DNA of 64,000 nucleotides from Pseudomonadota bacterium. GTDB taxonomy: Bacteria > Chloroflexota > UBA6077 > JAJPHF01. The notes beneath the pieces are model-generated. The model had not been told where the DNA came from, did no database searches, and was given only the letters and a program-made list of their open reading frames with translations. Location of the stretch: assembly GCA_021325365.1 (NCBI GenBank), contig JAJPHF010000188.1:26358-90357 (forward strand). Reading direction: 5' to 3'. Shown piece by piece: positions 50,019-58,844 of this stretch. A program made the translations under genes and the position numbers. The number at the start of each line of letters is the position of its first letter. Within the stretch, counting starts at the first letter, position 1.

Positions 50019-51776
50019 TTAACCCACGCTCATGGTCAGGCCGAGGCGGCGGGCGATGAGCGCGACCCCGAGCGCCAGCACGGTGATGATCAGGCCCACG
50101 ATCGCCGCCGACTCCAGGTTGCCGGCCATCGACAGCTCGAACATCAGGAGCGACAGCGTGCGCGTGCCGGGCGTGGCGAGCAGCACGGTCGTGCTGATGT
50201 CGCGCAGCGCGCCGATGAAGGTGATGGCGAACAGGCCCACGAGGGTGGGCGCAATAAGCGGCAGCAGGACGCGCCGGTAGGTCGTCCACCAGCCGGCGCC
50301 GCACATGCGCGCCGCCTCTTCCAGCTCGGTCGAGATCTGCAGAAAGGCGACGCTGCTCAGGTTCACGCCGAGCGGCAGCTCCTTGACGATCAGCGCGAAG
50401 AGCAGGGCGCCGATCCCCCCGTACAGCCAGCCCAGCACCGGCAACGAGAGCAGCAGCCACAGCAGCGCGATGCCGAGCAGCATCCCCGGGATGGCCCAGG
50501 GCAGCCAGGCCATGATCGCGATCAGCCGACGGCCCGTGAGCCGCGAGCGGGCGATCACGTAGCCCAGCAGCGCGTAGACCACTAGTCCCAGCCCCGCCGT
50601 ACCCAGCCCCGTAAGCAGCGCGTTGCGCAGCGCGAGCCCGAACGCGGGGCTCCCGAGCACCTGCTGCCAGTGGTCCGTGGTAAACGGGTCGGCGATGAAG
50701 AAGAAACCAAACAGCTTCATGAATGAGCCCAGGATGAGCAGCCCGAGCGGCAGCACGATGCCCACGCCGATGTACGCGCATAGCAGGGCCGACGCGACGT
50801 AGCGCCAGCGCCCCGCCTGGACCCGGCGGCGGGCCATGCCGCGACTGGCGACGGTGGCGTAGCTCCGCGACGCGATGAAGCGCTGGTAGCACAGCGCCAG
50901 CACGAACAGGATGCCCAGGAACAGGGTGCTGAGCGCCATCGCCTGCGGGAACTGCGGCGGTTCGTAGTTGATAAGGTCGTAGATACGCGTTGCGTAGACG
51001 TAGATGCCCGCGCGCGTGCCGAGGAGCTGCTCGATCTCGAACGCCTCCAGGCTGCGAATGAGCCCGGCCAGCAGCGCCGTGAGGATCGCGGGCCCGAGTA
51101 GCGGCAGCGTCACGCGGCGCAGGAGCTGCCATTGGGAGGCGCCGCACATCCGCGCCACCTCGTCCAGCGAGCCGTCGAGCATGCGAAACGCCGGCGCCAG
51201 CAGCATCGTCATGACGGGGATCGTGGACAGGCTCAGGTGGACCCACAGGATACCCAGCACCGACTGGATGTTCAGCGGCCCGAGCGGCACCGGCAGCGCC
51301 TTGAGCCCCACGTTGATCAGGCCGTAGTTCTGGTCGAGCAGCAGCAGCCAGGCGAGTGTCATCGGCAGCGGCGGCAGGAAGAAGGCCGCCCAGAGCGCCA
51401 CCTCGATGAAGCGGTGGCCGGGGACCTGGACGCGGATCAGCAGCCAGGCGATGAAGAACGCCGCGGCCACGGCGATGGGGGCGCGCAGCGCGAGCACGGC
51501 GCTATAGCCGATCGCGGCGATGGTGCGCGGGCTGCCGAACAGCGCGTCCCGCCAGCCGTCGAGCCCCGGCGTCCAGGCCTGGCCCGGTCGGGCGACGTTG
51601 AAGCTGTTCACAACGACGAAGGCGATCGGCAGCACGGTGACGGCCGCCACCGCCAGCACGAGCGCCACGCCCAGCCAGTGGTCGCGGGTCCAGCCGGCCA
51701 GTCGGGCGCGCCGGCTGGCTAGTGGCAGCGGCGTGGGCAGCGTGGTGAGCGCCGAGCCCTCGGTGACCGTACTCAT
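50019..51776 (-). CDS. ABC transporter permease, fused two-domain FbpB-like, without adjacent ATPase
   Basis: 585 residues from ATG 51776. About 12 membrane helices. EAA loops in each half: DEVARMCGASQWQLLRRVTL and EEAARMCGAGWWTTYRRVLL. It ends a minus-strand operon (Rieske, SBP, Rieske, permease) with no ATPase gene. The EAA loops resemble those of the permease at 46716, so the ATPase at 45616 could be shared. Overall likeness to that permease is moderate, not recent duplication. Confidence 0.94.
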   Translation of the reverse strand: MSTVTEGSALTTLPTPLPLASRRARLAGWTRDHWLGVALVLAVAAVTVLPIAFVVVNSFNVARPGQAWTPGLDGWRDALFGSPRTIAAIGYSAVLALRAPIAVAAAFFIAWLLIRVQVPGHRFIEVALWAAFFLPPLPMTLAWLLLLDQNYGLINVGLKALPVPLGPLNIQSVLGILWVHLSLSTIPVMTMLLAPAFRMLDGSLDEVARMCGASQWQLLRRVTLPLLGPAILTALLAGLIRSLEAFEIEQLLGTRAGIYVYATRIYDLINYEPPQFPQAMALSTLFLGILFVLALCYQRFIASRSYATVASRGMARRRVQAGRWRYVASALLCAYIGVGIVLPLGLLILGSFMKLFGFFFIADPFTTDHWQQVLGSPAFGLALRNALLTGLGTAGLGLVVYALLGYVIARSRLTGRRLIAIMAWLPWAIPGMLLGIALLWLLLSLPVLGWLYGGIGALLFALIVKELPLGVNLSSVAFLQISTELEEAARMCGAGWWTTYRRVLLPLIAPTLVGLFAITFIGALRDISTTVLLATPGTRTLSLLMFELSMAGNLESAAIVGLIITVLALGVALIARRLGLTMSVG

Positions 51777-51861
51777 CCCTGTGCCCTAGCCTCCATCAAG
51801 GGTGATTGGCCAGGGGGTGGTGGTAGTTGCCGCCCCCTGGCTTGCGACCACCGACGGACCA

Positions 51862-53019
51862 TCAGACTCCGCTCGTCGCGGCGAGCCGGGCGGGGCGGCG
51901 CCACTGCTTGAGCGGCTGCCCCGTGGCGAGCGCTTCCAGCTCGCGCGCCCAGATCCGCCGCAGCAGGATCACGCCGACGTCGGAGCGGCCCAGCCGCTCG
52001 TGTGCCCGGTCCGCGATGACGCCCTGCCCGCACTGCGCCACGTAGTCCTGCACCTGCACGAGGTCCGGGCGCGCCCCCACGTCCTGAATGCGCAGCCGCC
52101 CCGCTAGCACTGCCTCCGCGACCTTGCTCGTCGGCCCGAACGCGGCCGCGCGCTCGCGGCGCCGCGCCTGGTCCGCGCGGTAGCACTCGGCCAGCTCGCC
52201 GGTCACCCGCGCCAGGTAGACCCGGAAGCCCGTGTGGTGGCCGTCGTCGACGGGCACGCGCCAGCCGAGCGCGTCCAGCCAGCCAAAGGCCGGATCGGCA
52301 GCCGGCGTAGTGAAGTACAGAATGTTCGGCATCAGGAACGGCGTGACGCGCACCACGCCATCGGAGCGCGTGCCATACTGCACGAGCCCATACGGCGTCT
52401 CCTCCGCGGTGATTCGCGGCACTTCGGCGATCGCCCCGAGCGCCGTGTCGCGGTGCACGAAGCAGACATGCACCTCGTCGGGGCCGTTGTCCAGGTTGTT
52501 GAAGTAGTTGCAGGGCATCGTATAGACCTGCACCGTGAGCACGCCCGGCTCCTCGAACTCCGGGTAGCGCGGCAGGGGCGGCGGCGCGTCGTCCCCGAGG
52601 TACGCGAAGATCAGCCCCAGGTACTCTTCGGTCGGGTAGCTCTTGATCCTGACCTTGGGGGGGAAGGAGGGGTCCTCGGCGGGCATCTCGACGCACTGGC
52701 CGGAGGCATCGTACTTCCAGCCGTGGTAGAAGCAGCGGATACAGTCTCCCTCCACCCAGCCAGTCGAGAGCTGCGTCCCCCGGTGCGCGCAGCGGAAGGC
52801 GACCACGTGCGGCGCCCCGTCCTCGCCGCGGTACAGCGTGAAGTCTTCGCTCATGATGCGAATCGGCTTGGCGTGGCCGGCGGGCAGGTCCTCGGCGCGC
52901 AGCACCGGCTGCCAAAAGCGGCGCAGGTAGCGGCCGGCGAGGGTGCCGGGGCCGGTGTGCGCGAAGTCCGTGTGGTCCATCGTGGCAAGGGCCGCGGCTG
53001 GGTCGCGCGCTACGACCAT
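51862..53019 (-). CDS. Rieske oxygenase alpha subunit (family A)
   Basis: 385 residues from ATG 53019 (GAGAGGAGCGCC upstream). TGPGTLAGRYLRRFWQPVL; Rieske ligands C77/H79 (CAHRGTQLS) and C96/H99 (CFYHGWKY); iron site in DNGPDEVHVCFVHR. Ends LAATSGV. Very close to 54432-55598 in the first 150 residues and at the C-terminus (ERLGRSDVGVILLR, then ATGQPLKQW), less so in the catalytic middle, where substrate contacts lie. The two flank one SBP gene. Confidence 0.95.
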   Translation of the reverse strand: MVVARDPAAALATMDHTDFAHTGPGTLAGRYLRRFWQPVLRAEDLPAGHAKPIRIMSEDFTLYRGEDGAPHVVAFRCAHRGTQLSTGWVEGDCIRCFYHGWKYDASGQCVEMPAEDPSFPPKVRIKSYPTEEYLGLIFAYLGDDAPPPLPRYPEFEEPGVLTVQVYTMPCNYFNNLDNGPDEVHVCFVHRDTALGAIAEVPRITAEETPYGLVQYGTRSDGVVRVTPFLMPNILYFTTPAADPAFGWLDALGWRVPVDDGHHTGFRVYLARVTGELAECYRADQARRRERAAAFGPTSKVAEAVLAGRLRIQDVGARPDLVQVQDYVAQCGQGVIADRAHERLGRSDVGVILLRRIWARELEALATGQPLKQWRRPARLAATSGV

Positions 53020-53068
53020 GGCGCTCCTCTCGGGATGTGGATGAATCCGGCCCGCCGGGCCGGCAAGG

Positions 53069-54271
53069 TTAGCGTACCAGCAGATCCTCGATCTGCTTGA
53101 GCAGCCCGGGCGCAATGTTCGTGTAGTAGTCTTCCTGGTACTGGTTGCGGTACTGCACGCCCGGCTTCGGCTTGATGTAGTCGGGGACCTCCGGCACATT
53201 CACGTCGAGGCGCCGGCTGGGCTCCAGAGAGAGCTGAGAATAGATCTCCTGACCCTGCTGCGAGGCATACCAATTGATGAACACGGCCGCGGCGCTGGGG
53301 TGCGGCGCGTCCTTGATGAGCTTCACCACGCTGTTGCCCGCGCTTACGGCCGGCGCGCCGTCGTCCGGGAAGACCCGCTCCAGACGGAAGCCCTGCTTGC
53401 GGAACTCCTCGGCCTGCGCGGGCAGGATCGCGAGCCCGATCGGCTGAGTGCCGCGCGCCATGCCCTGCACGACCTCCCGCGCGTCGCGGGTCACGACCGG
53501 CTGCTGGTCCTGGTAGAGCGCCTTGATGTAGTCCGGGCCGAACGCCTCGAGGAGCGAGCGCGCCGTCGCCCCGCCCGCACCCACGTGCGGGTCCTGGATG
53601 ATGATCTTGCCGCGGTACTCCGGCTTCAGCAGATCACGCCACGAGGTGATTGTCTTGGGATCGATGACGCTGGCGTTCACCATCAGGTCGATGTGGACCC
53701 ACTCGCTACCCGCCAACATGTATTGCTGCGCGTCGTCCACCCATTCGAGGTGGTTGTTCAGCCACTTGGTAGAATCGGTCACCTCGGGGAGCAGGAGCTT
53801 CGGGGCGATGGGGGCCAGCAGGCCCGCCGGATAGATCGTGATCAACTCGCTCGCACCGCCGAAGAGCACGTCGGTCGTCTGGCGCCCCGCGCCCGCCTCC
53901 TGCTCGATGCGCACGCGGGCGGTCGTGGATAGCTCGCTCGTGCTGTCAACCTTGATGCCATACTGCTCTTCGAAGGCTTTGGCGAACGCCTCGCCGAGAC
54001 CCGGCACCCCAGCCGGCACGGAGATGCGGACGCTGCCCTCCCGTTTCGCCTCCGCCAGCAGCCGGTCCCACTCGGGCGAGGACGCGCCCCCGCCGGCGGC
54101 GGCCGGCTGCGCGCCCGTCGCGGCCGGGCCGACGGTGGGAGCCGCCGCAGGGGCGGCCGCCTTGCTCGCGGCGGGCGGCGCCGACTGACAGCCAGCCAGA
54201 GTGACCGCGAGCAGCGCCAGCACGCCGAGCACGTAGCACGGGAAGCCGGCGCGCGGGCGATGGTCCTTCAT
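53069..54271 (-). CDS. ABC transporter substrate-binding lipoprotein, AfuA/FbpA-type
   Basis: 400 residues from ATG 54271 (AAGAAGGAGCCGTTG). Lipobox LAGC with C28. Mature part: LLAEAKREGSVRISVPAGVP, GLGEAFAKAFEEQYGIKVDS, GGASELITIYPAGLLAPI, DLLKPEYRGKIIIQDPHVGA and INWYASQQGQEIYSQ. It sits between two family A Rieske genes and upstream of a permease, so it is the likely partner of that permease. Confidence 0.93.
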   Translation of the reverse strand: MKDHRPRAGFPCYVLGVLALLAVTLAGCQSAPPAASKAAAPAAAPTVGPAATGAQPAAAGGGASSPEWDRLLAEAKREGSVRISVPAGVPGLGEAFAKAFEEQYGIKVDSTSELSTTARVRIEQEAGAGRQTTDVLFGGASELITIYPAGLLAPIAPKLLLPEVTDSTKWLNNHLEWVDDAQQYMLAGSEWVHIDLMVNASVIDPKTITSWRDLLKPEYRGKIIIQDPHVGAGGATARSLLEAFGPDYIKALYQDQQPVVTRDAREVVQGMARGTQPIGLAILPAQAEEFRKQGFRLERVFPDDGAPAVSAGNSVVKLIKDAPHPSAAAVFINWYASQQGQEIYSQLSLEPSRRLDVNVPEVPDYIKPKPGVQYRNQYQEDYYTNIAPGLLKQIEDLLVR

Positions 54272-54431
54272 CAACGGCTCCTTCTTCGAGATCGCTGCGG
54301 CGTCCACATGCTGCGCTGCGCCGCGGCGGCGCCGCCACCTCGCCTGGCTGGCCACGGTGGCTGAGCACCCGACGGGCGATGGTGGGTCCGTTTGGTGGAG
54401 CGATACGTACCACCAGCTCTGGGCCGCCAGC

Positions 54432-55598
54432 TTAGACGCCCGTGGTCGCGGCCAGGCCACGCGGGACCGACCAGGCTTTGAGGGGCCGGCCCTCGGCGAG
54501 CGCGCGCAGCTCGCGCTCCCAGATCTTGCGGAGCAGGATCACGCCGACGTCGGAGCGGCCCAGCCGCTCGTGCGCTCGGTCGGCGATCGGCCCCTGGCCT
54601 ACCTGCGAGATGTAGTCCTGAATCGTGATGATGTCAGGCCGTCCCGTGATGTCCTGGGCCCGTATCTCGCCCCGCAACACGGCCTCGCCGATCTCGGCGT
54701 GCGACGGCAGCGCGCGCAGTTGCTCGGCGATGGCGCGCTGGCGGTCGAGGTACTGGCGGCGTCCCTCCTCGCTCACGTCGGCTACGCGCACCAGGAAGCT
54801 CGTGTGGTGCTCGTCGTCCACGGGGATGCGCCAGGCCAGCGTCTCGATCCAGCCGATCTCCGGCATCGCGGGGTCGTTGCGGTAGGTCGTGAAGTACAGG
54901 ATGTTCGGCATCAAGAACGGCGTCTCGCGGACGACGCCGTTCGCCCGCGTGCCGTACTGCATCAGACCGAACTCCGTCTCCTCCGCCGTGATCTGCGGCA
55001 GGTCCGCCACGATGGACAGCGAGGAGTCGCGATGGACGAAGCTGACGTGCACCTCGTCCGGGCCGTTCTCGACGTTCTGGAAAAAGTTGCTGGGCCAGGT
55101 GTACGTCGCCACGTCGAGCAGGCGCTTGGAGTCGAAGTCCGGGTAGCGCGGCAAGGGCGGCGGCGTGCCTTCCCCAAGATACGTGAATATCAAGCCCAAA
55201 TATTCTTCGGTGGGGTAGCTCGGGATGCGTACCTTGGGTGGGAAGGAGGAGTCCTCGGCCGGCATCTCGACGCACTGGCCGGAGGCGTCGTACTTCCAGC
55301 CGTGATAGAAGCAGCGAATACAGTCTCCCTCTACCCAGCCGGTCGAGAGCTGCGTCCCCCGGTGCGCGCAGCGAAAGGCCACGACGTGCGGCATGCCGTC
55401 CTCGCCCCGGTAGAGCGTGAAGTCCTCGCTCATGACACGGATCGGTTTGGCGCGGCCGGCGGGCAGATCCTCGGCCCGGAGGACGGGCTGCCAGAAGCGG
55501 CGCAGGTAGCGGCCGGCGAGCGTCCCCGGCCCGGTGTGCGCGAAGTCCGTGGAGTCCGCCGCCGTGTGCTCGTTCACGGCCCCGTTAGTGGCAGTCAC
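54432..55598 (-). CDS. Rieske oxygenase alpha subunit (family A)
   Basis: 388 residues. GTG 55598 has GGAGG eight bases upstream; another GTG at 55646 would add 16 residues without a good site. Rieske ligands C77/H79 (CAHRGTQLS) and C96/H99 (CFYHGWKY); iron site in ENGPDEVHVSFVHR. The C-terminus ends LAATTGV. First gene of the Rieske/SBP/Rieske/permease operon; 160 bp separates it from the SBP. Confidence 0.95.
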   Translation of the reverse strand: MTATNGAVNEHTAADSTDFAHTGPGTLAGRYLRRFWQPVLRAEDLPAGRAKPIRVMSEDFTLYRGEDGMPHVVAFRCAHRGTQLSTGWVEGDCIRCFYHGWKYDASGQCVEMPAEDSSFPPKVRIPSYPTEEYLGLIFTYLGEGTPPPLPRYPDFDSKRLLDVATYTWPSNFFQNVENGPDEVHVSFVHRDSSLSIVADLPQITAEETEFGLMQYGTRANGVVRETPFLMPNILYFTTYRNDPAMPEIGWIETLAWRIPVDDEHHTSFLVRVADVSEEGRRQYLDRQRAIAEQLRALPSHAEIGEAVLRGEIRAQDITGRPDIITIQDYISQVGQGPIADRAHERLGRSDVGVILLRKIWERELRALAEGRPLKAWSVPRGLAATTGV

Positions 55599-55654
55599 CT
55601 TTCCGGCCTCCGTATAGCGCTTTCGCGCGTGCTGCGCGTGTCGCACGCCAATAC

Positions 55655-55684
55655 CCCGCTGACCTGCCTGTCCAGGTCAGCGGG
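55655..55684. terminator. perfect 12-bp stem hairpin upstream of the Rieske operon
   Basis: Arms 55655-55666 and 55673-55684, 6-base loop, no mismatch. With the next hairpin it separates the XylE-like gene from the Rieske operon on the minus strand. No U-run follows. Confidence 0.65.
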
Positions 55685-55695
55685 CAGCGTCTCAA

Positions 55696-55724
55696 CGGCG
55701 CCCCCCGGCGGACGGGGGGCGCCG
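55696..55724. terminator. perfect 11-bp GC stem hairpin downstream of the XylE-like gene
   Basis: Arms 55696-55706 and 55714-55724, 7-base loop, 44 bases after the minus-strand stop at 55768. Tandem with the hairpin at 55655-55684. Confidence 0.65.
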
Positions 55725-55767
55725 GGGGGAGGTCCCCGAGTGGCTCTTGGACCGTCCGAGGCTTCTA

Positions 55768-56676
55768 CTACGTGTAGTTGGCGACGAAAGCGCCCTTCTC
55801 GGTGCGGTCCCAGTAGAAGATGCCCTGCCACAGCTTGTCCGCCGTCCAGGTGATCGGCTCCATCTTCGGGTCGGCCCAGTAGCCGCCGGTGAACACCTCG
55901 TTCCGGTTGCCCGACGGGTCGAAGAAGTAGATCGTGTGCCCGCGCGTGATGCCGTGGCGGGTAGGCCCGGCGTCGATCGTCGAGCCGCCGCGCACGATCA
56001 CATCCGCCGCGCGGCCGATCTCCGCCCAGTCGTCCAGCCAGAAGGCGAAATGGTGCATGCCGCCCGGGTTGCCAGGGATAAAAGCCAGGTCGTGGGGCGT
56101 GTGCGTGCGCTCCAGCCAGCAGGCGATCGGCGTGCCGTCGGGCGCCACGACCTGCTCGGTGAGGCGGAAGCCCATGATCTCGTTCCAGAAGTGGAACGAG
56201 GCCGGCGTGTCGGGCGTGGTGAGGAGCGTGTGGTCCATGCGCGGCGGGTGAATGCCCACAAGTCCGTCGGGATAGGGATCAGGGTTGGTGGTCGGGAGCC
56301 CATTGCCCACCACGCGCATGTCGTAGTACAGCTCGACCCGGTGCTCGCTGGGGGCCGTGAAGCGAATCGCCTCGCCGAGCGCGTGCTCGTCGCCCGCCGA
56401 GACGCGCCGCACGCGGTACTCGTTGCGCTCGAGCTTGTCCTCGAACCGCTCAAGGTCGTCCGGGTCCTCCAGCCGGAAGGCCATGTAGTTCATGCCGGGG
56501 GTGGCGTCCTCGACCAGCACGAGCTGGTGATGCTCGTGCTCGTCCCAGGCCTTGAGGTACACTTTGCCGTTGACCCGATCGGTCTCCTGGAGCCCGACCA
56601 CCTGCGTGTAGTACTGGGTTGCCACCGCTAGGTCCTTCACCCGCACTTCGAGATAGCCCAACTTCAGAACACCCAT
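55768..56676 (-). CDS. catechol 2,3-dioxygenase (XylE)-like type I extradiol dioxygenase
   Basis: 302 residues from ATG 56676 (GGGAGGCAGC upstream). Two vicinal-oxygen-chelate domains. Metal ligands: His in PRMDHTLLTT, His in GMHHFAFWLDD and Glu in GNRNEVFTGGY, the hallmark catechol 2,3-dioxygenase C-terminus. ITRGHTIYFFDPSGNRNE adds active-site His and Tyr. Should open a catechol ring with Fe(II). The ferredoxin upstream recalls XylT-type reactivating ferredoxins next to XylE, although this ferredoxin is of another fold. Confidence 0.93.
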   Translation of the reverse strand: MGVLKLGYLEVRVKDLAVATQYYTQVVGLQETDRVNGKVYLKAWDEHEHHQLVLVEDATPGMNYMAFRLEDPDDLERFEDKLERNEYRVRRVSAGDEHALGEAIRFTAPSEHRVELYYDMRVVGNGLPTTNPDPYPDGLVGIHPPRMDHTLLTTPDTPASFHFWNEIMGFRLTEQVVAPDGTPIACWLERTHTPHDLAFIPGNPGGMHHFAFWLDDWAEIGRAADVIVRGGSTIDAGPTRHGITRGHTIYFFDPSGNRNEVFTGGYWADPKMEPITWTADKLWQGIFYWDRTEKGAFVANYT

Positions 56677-56781
56677 GCTGCCTCCCTTCGCCGCGCGATA
56701 CGGCTCCTTCTGTCCCCAAACGCTGGCGGACCGGCCGCGGCGCGATCAACCGCGTGCGCCGACAGTTCCCGGCCGGTCGCG

Positions 56782-57123
56782 TCATCCCTCCGGTGGATAC
56801 TGCCTATCGAGCGCCTCGAACGCGTTGGTCCGCACGACCGGGGGCACCCGCCCGGCCGGGGGTGCGGCTGATCGCCCCCCCGCCGCGTGCGCGCAGATGG
56901 CGTCCACGTCGGCCGGCGTCACGCTCTCGTACCAGGTACGGTCGCGGTGCACCACGACGTTCGGGCCGTGGCTGCAGCCGTTGAAGCAGTAGTACGGCTC
57001 AACGGCCACCCCGGCGCAGCCGGCTAGCCGCGCCCTCAGCACGCCCAGCAGTTGCCCCGACCCGCGGGCGCTGCAGAACAGGCCCTGGCACACAAACACA
57101 CGGCGCGTGGGCGCTTCGGGCAC
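56782..57123 (-). CDS. thioredoxin-fold [2Fe-2S] ferredoxin
   Basis: 113 residues. GTG 57123 was chosen because AAGGAG lies 10 bases upstream; a GTG at 57159 is possible but less supported. Cluster ligands: VCQGLFCSARGSG and YYCFNGCSHGPNVVV, the C-x(n)-C...C-x3-C order of the thioredoxin-like [2Fe-2S] family (NuoE or Shethna type). The last 20 residues are variable. It is 105 bp ahead of the XylE-like gene; it may re-reduce inactive ferric dioxygenase or serve a Rieske oxygenase (inference). Confidence 0.8.
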   Translation of the reverse strand: MPEAPTRRVFVCQGLFCSARGSGQLLGVLRARLAGCAGVAVEPYYCFNGCSHGPNVVVHRDRTWYESVTPADVDAICAHAAGGRSAAPPAGRVPPVVRTNAFEALDRQYPPEG

Positions 57124-57542
57124 TGCTGCTCCGCTCCTTCGCCAACAACTCGGCCCCACGATCGGACGGCCGCCGGTCGATCCAGGCCCTTATGTTACCA
57201 TCGTGGCCTGAGCCGTGGTGCAAAACCATCGCGGCCGGGCATGCACGATGCACGCACTGCGCAGCGCGCGCTCCGGCGCACGCTTCTACCGCCCCACAGA
57301 CTGGGAGGGGCACGTCAAACGCGGGGAAGTGCCGCGCTTGGGCCGGTACGGTGAACGAGCGGGGTCGAGGCGCGATCGCTGTCTCGCGCCACCAAGGCAT
57401 AGCATCTGCGGCTCGCCGTTGGTACAATGCTGCCGCCGTACGCGCCCGCCAGCACGCGACGCGCGTGTATTCGATCGTCCATGCCGGCTGGGCCGGGACA
57501 CCGTCCTTTGCCGACTCGCGCGAGCACGGGGGTGAGGCCGCG
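57124..57542. other. 419-bp gap between divergent ferredoxin and M20 genes
   Basis: No credible gene. A good extended -10 for the M20 gene is at 57420-57428. A minus-strand -10-like TAACAT near 57190 is a weak candidate for the ferredoxin. Confidence 0.5.
57420..57428 (+). promoter_or_regulatory. extended -10 promoter for the M20 gene
   Basis: TGG immediately before TACAAT (57423-57428). No good -35 is found 17 bp upstream. The leader would be about 107 bases. Confidence 0.45.
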
Positions 57543-58844
57543 ATGTGGCTAGCCGACGAGGCTGTGAAGCACGTTGATCGCGATGAACTGGTCGAGTTGG
57601 CGTTGCGCATCTGCAACATCGACAGTGCTGGGCCCCACGAGGCCGCGGCGGGCGAATACGTCTACGCATGGCTGCGGGCCGAGGGCTTCCAGGCTCGCAA
57701 GACCGGCCTGCTGGCCGACCGCTTCAACCTCATCGGCCGCCTGCCGGGCACCGGCGGCGGCTACAGCCTGCTGTTCAATAGCCACCTGGACACCGCGGTG
57801 CAGGCCAGCGATACCTGGGTGGTCAAGGACGCCGACGCCGACGTGTACCACAAGGCCTGGGTCGAGGGGGACCAGCTCGTCGGCGAGGGGATCGTCAACG
57901 ACAAGGGACCGATGGCCGCCTTTCTCATCGCCGCGAAGGCCGTGAAGGCGACAGGCATGCCGCTCAAGGGCGACCTGCTGCTCACGGCCGTCGTCGGCGA
58001 GACGAGCCACGAGCCGGCCGACGACCCGCCCGGCGCACTGCTCGAGACGGGCGACCTGGGCGTCCGCTGGCTCGTTACCCACGGCGGCGTGGCCGACTAC
58101 GCGCTCGTCGCGGAGGGGACGGGCTTCAGCCTGGTCGCCGTCGAGGCCGGCATGGCCTGGTTCAAGGTCACCTGGGTCTCGGACCAGCCGGCGTACTACG
58201 TGCCCTACCTGCCCGACCGCACGACGCTGGCCGAGAGCCCCAACATGATCGTGCGCGCGGCGGCGGGCATCGCGGCGCTGGAGGGCTGGGCCGCCGACTA
58301 CCAGCGACGCTACGCGTACGAGTCGCCCGGCGGCCCGGTCGTGCCCAAGGCGCAGGTCGGCGGCATCCGGGGCGGGGACGCGACGCGGCCGATCATGGCG
58401 CCGCAAGTCTGTAGCATCTATGTCATGGTGTTCACGCCGCCCGGCCTGCCTCCGCTGGTGCTCCAGGATGAGCTTGCGGCGGCGCTGCGCGCGGCCGGCG
58501 TCCCGGCGACGGCAATCGAGCTGTACCTGTTTCGGCGCGGCTACGAGTGCCGGAACGTCGAGCGGCTGCGCGACGCGCTCCTGGCCGCGCACCTCGCCAC
58601 GTTCGGCACGCCGCCCCCGCCGCCGAACCCGGCGACGTGCAGCATGTGGCGCGACATCAACGTCTTCAGTGAGGTGGGGATTCCGGCGATCACGTACGGT
58701 CCGCGCTCCGAGACGCACTCCTTCAAGCGCTCGTTCCCCGTCGGGGCGCTGTACCAGGCGGCCTGCGTGTACGCACGCCTGATCGTGGACCTCTGCAACC
58801 AGGAGAAGAGGCTGCCATCAGCGACCGCTGCCGTCAGCCAGTAG
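57543..58844 (+). CDS. M20 family metallohydrolase (acetylornithine deacetylase/ArgE-like)
   Basis: 433 residues from ATG 57543 (GGGGGTGAGGCCGCG upstream). Metal motifs SHLDTAVQ, GEGIVNDKGPMAAFL and GETSHEPADD; the Glu of the last replaces the usual EE pair only partly. A dimerisation domain lies at about residues 190-330 and a late MWRDINVFSEVGIPAITYGP with His in SETHSFKRSF. It probably splits an N-acyl or amide bond. The 3' end overlaps the convergent M24 gene by 11 bp. Confidence 0.88.
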   Translation: MWLADEAVKHVDRDELVELALRICNIDSAGPHEAAAGEYVYAWLRAEGFQARKTGLLADRFNLIGRLPGTGGGYSLLFNSHLDTAVQASDTWVVKDADADVYHKAWVEGDQLVGEGIVNDKGPMAAFLIAAKAVKATGMPLKGDLLLTAVVGETSHEPADDPPGALLETGDLGVRWLVTHGGVADYALVAEGTGFSLVAVEAGMAWFKVTWVSDQPAYYVPYLPDRTTLAESPNMIVRAAAGIAALEGWAADYQRRYAYESPGGPVVPKAQVGGIRGGDATRPIMAPQVCSIYVMVFTPPGLPPLVLQDELAAALRAAGVPATAIELYLFRRGYECRNVERLRDALLAAHLATFGTPPPPPNPATCSMWRDINVFSEVGIPAITYGPRSETHSFKRSFPVGALYQAACVYARLIVDLCNQEKRLPSATAAVSQ

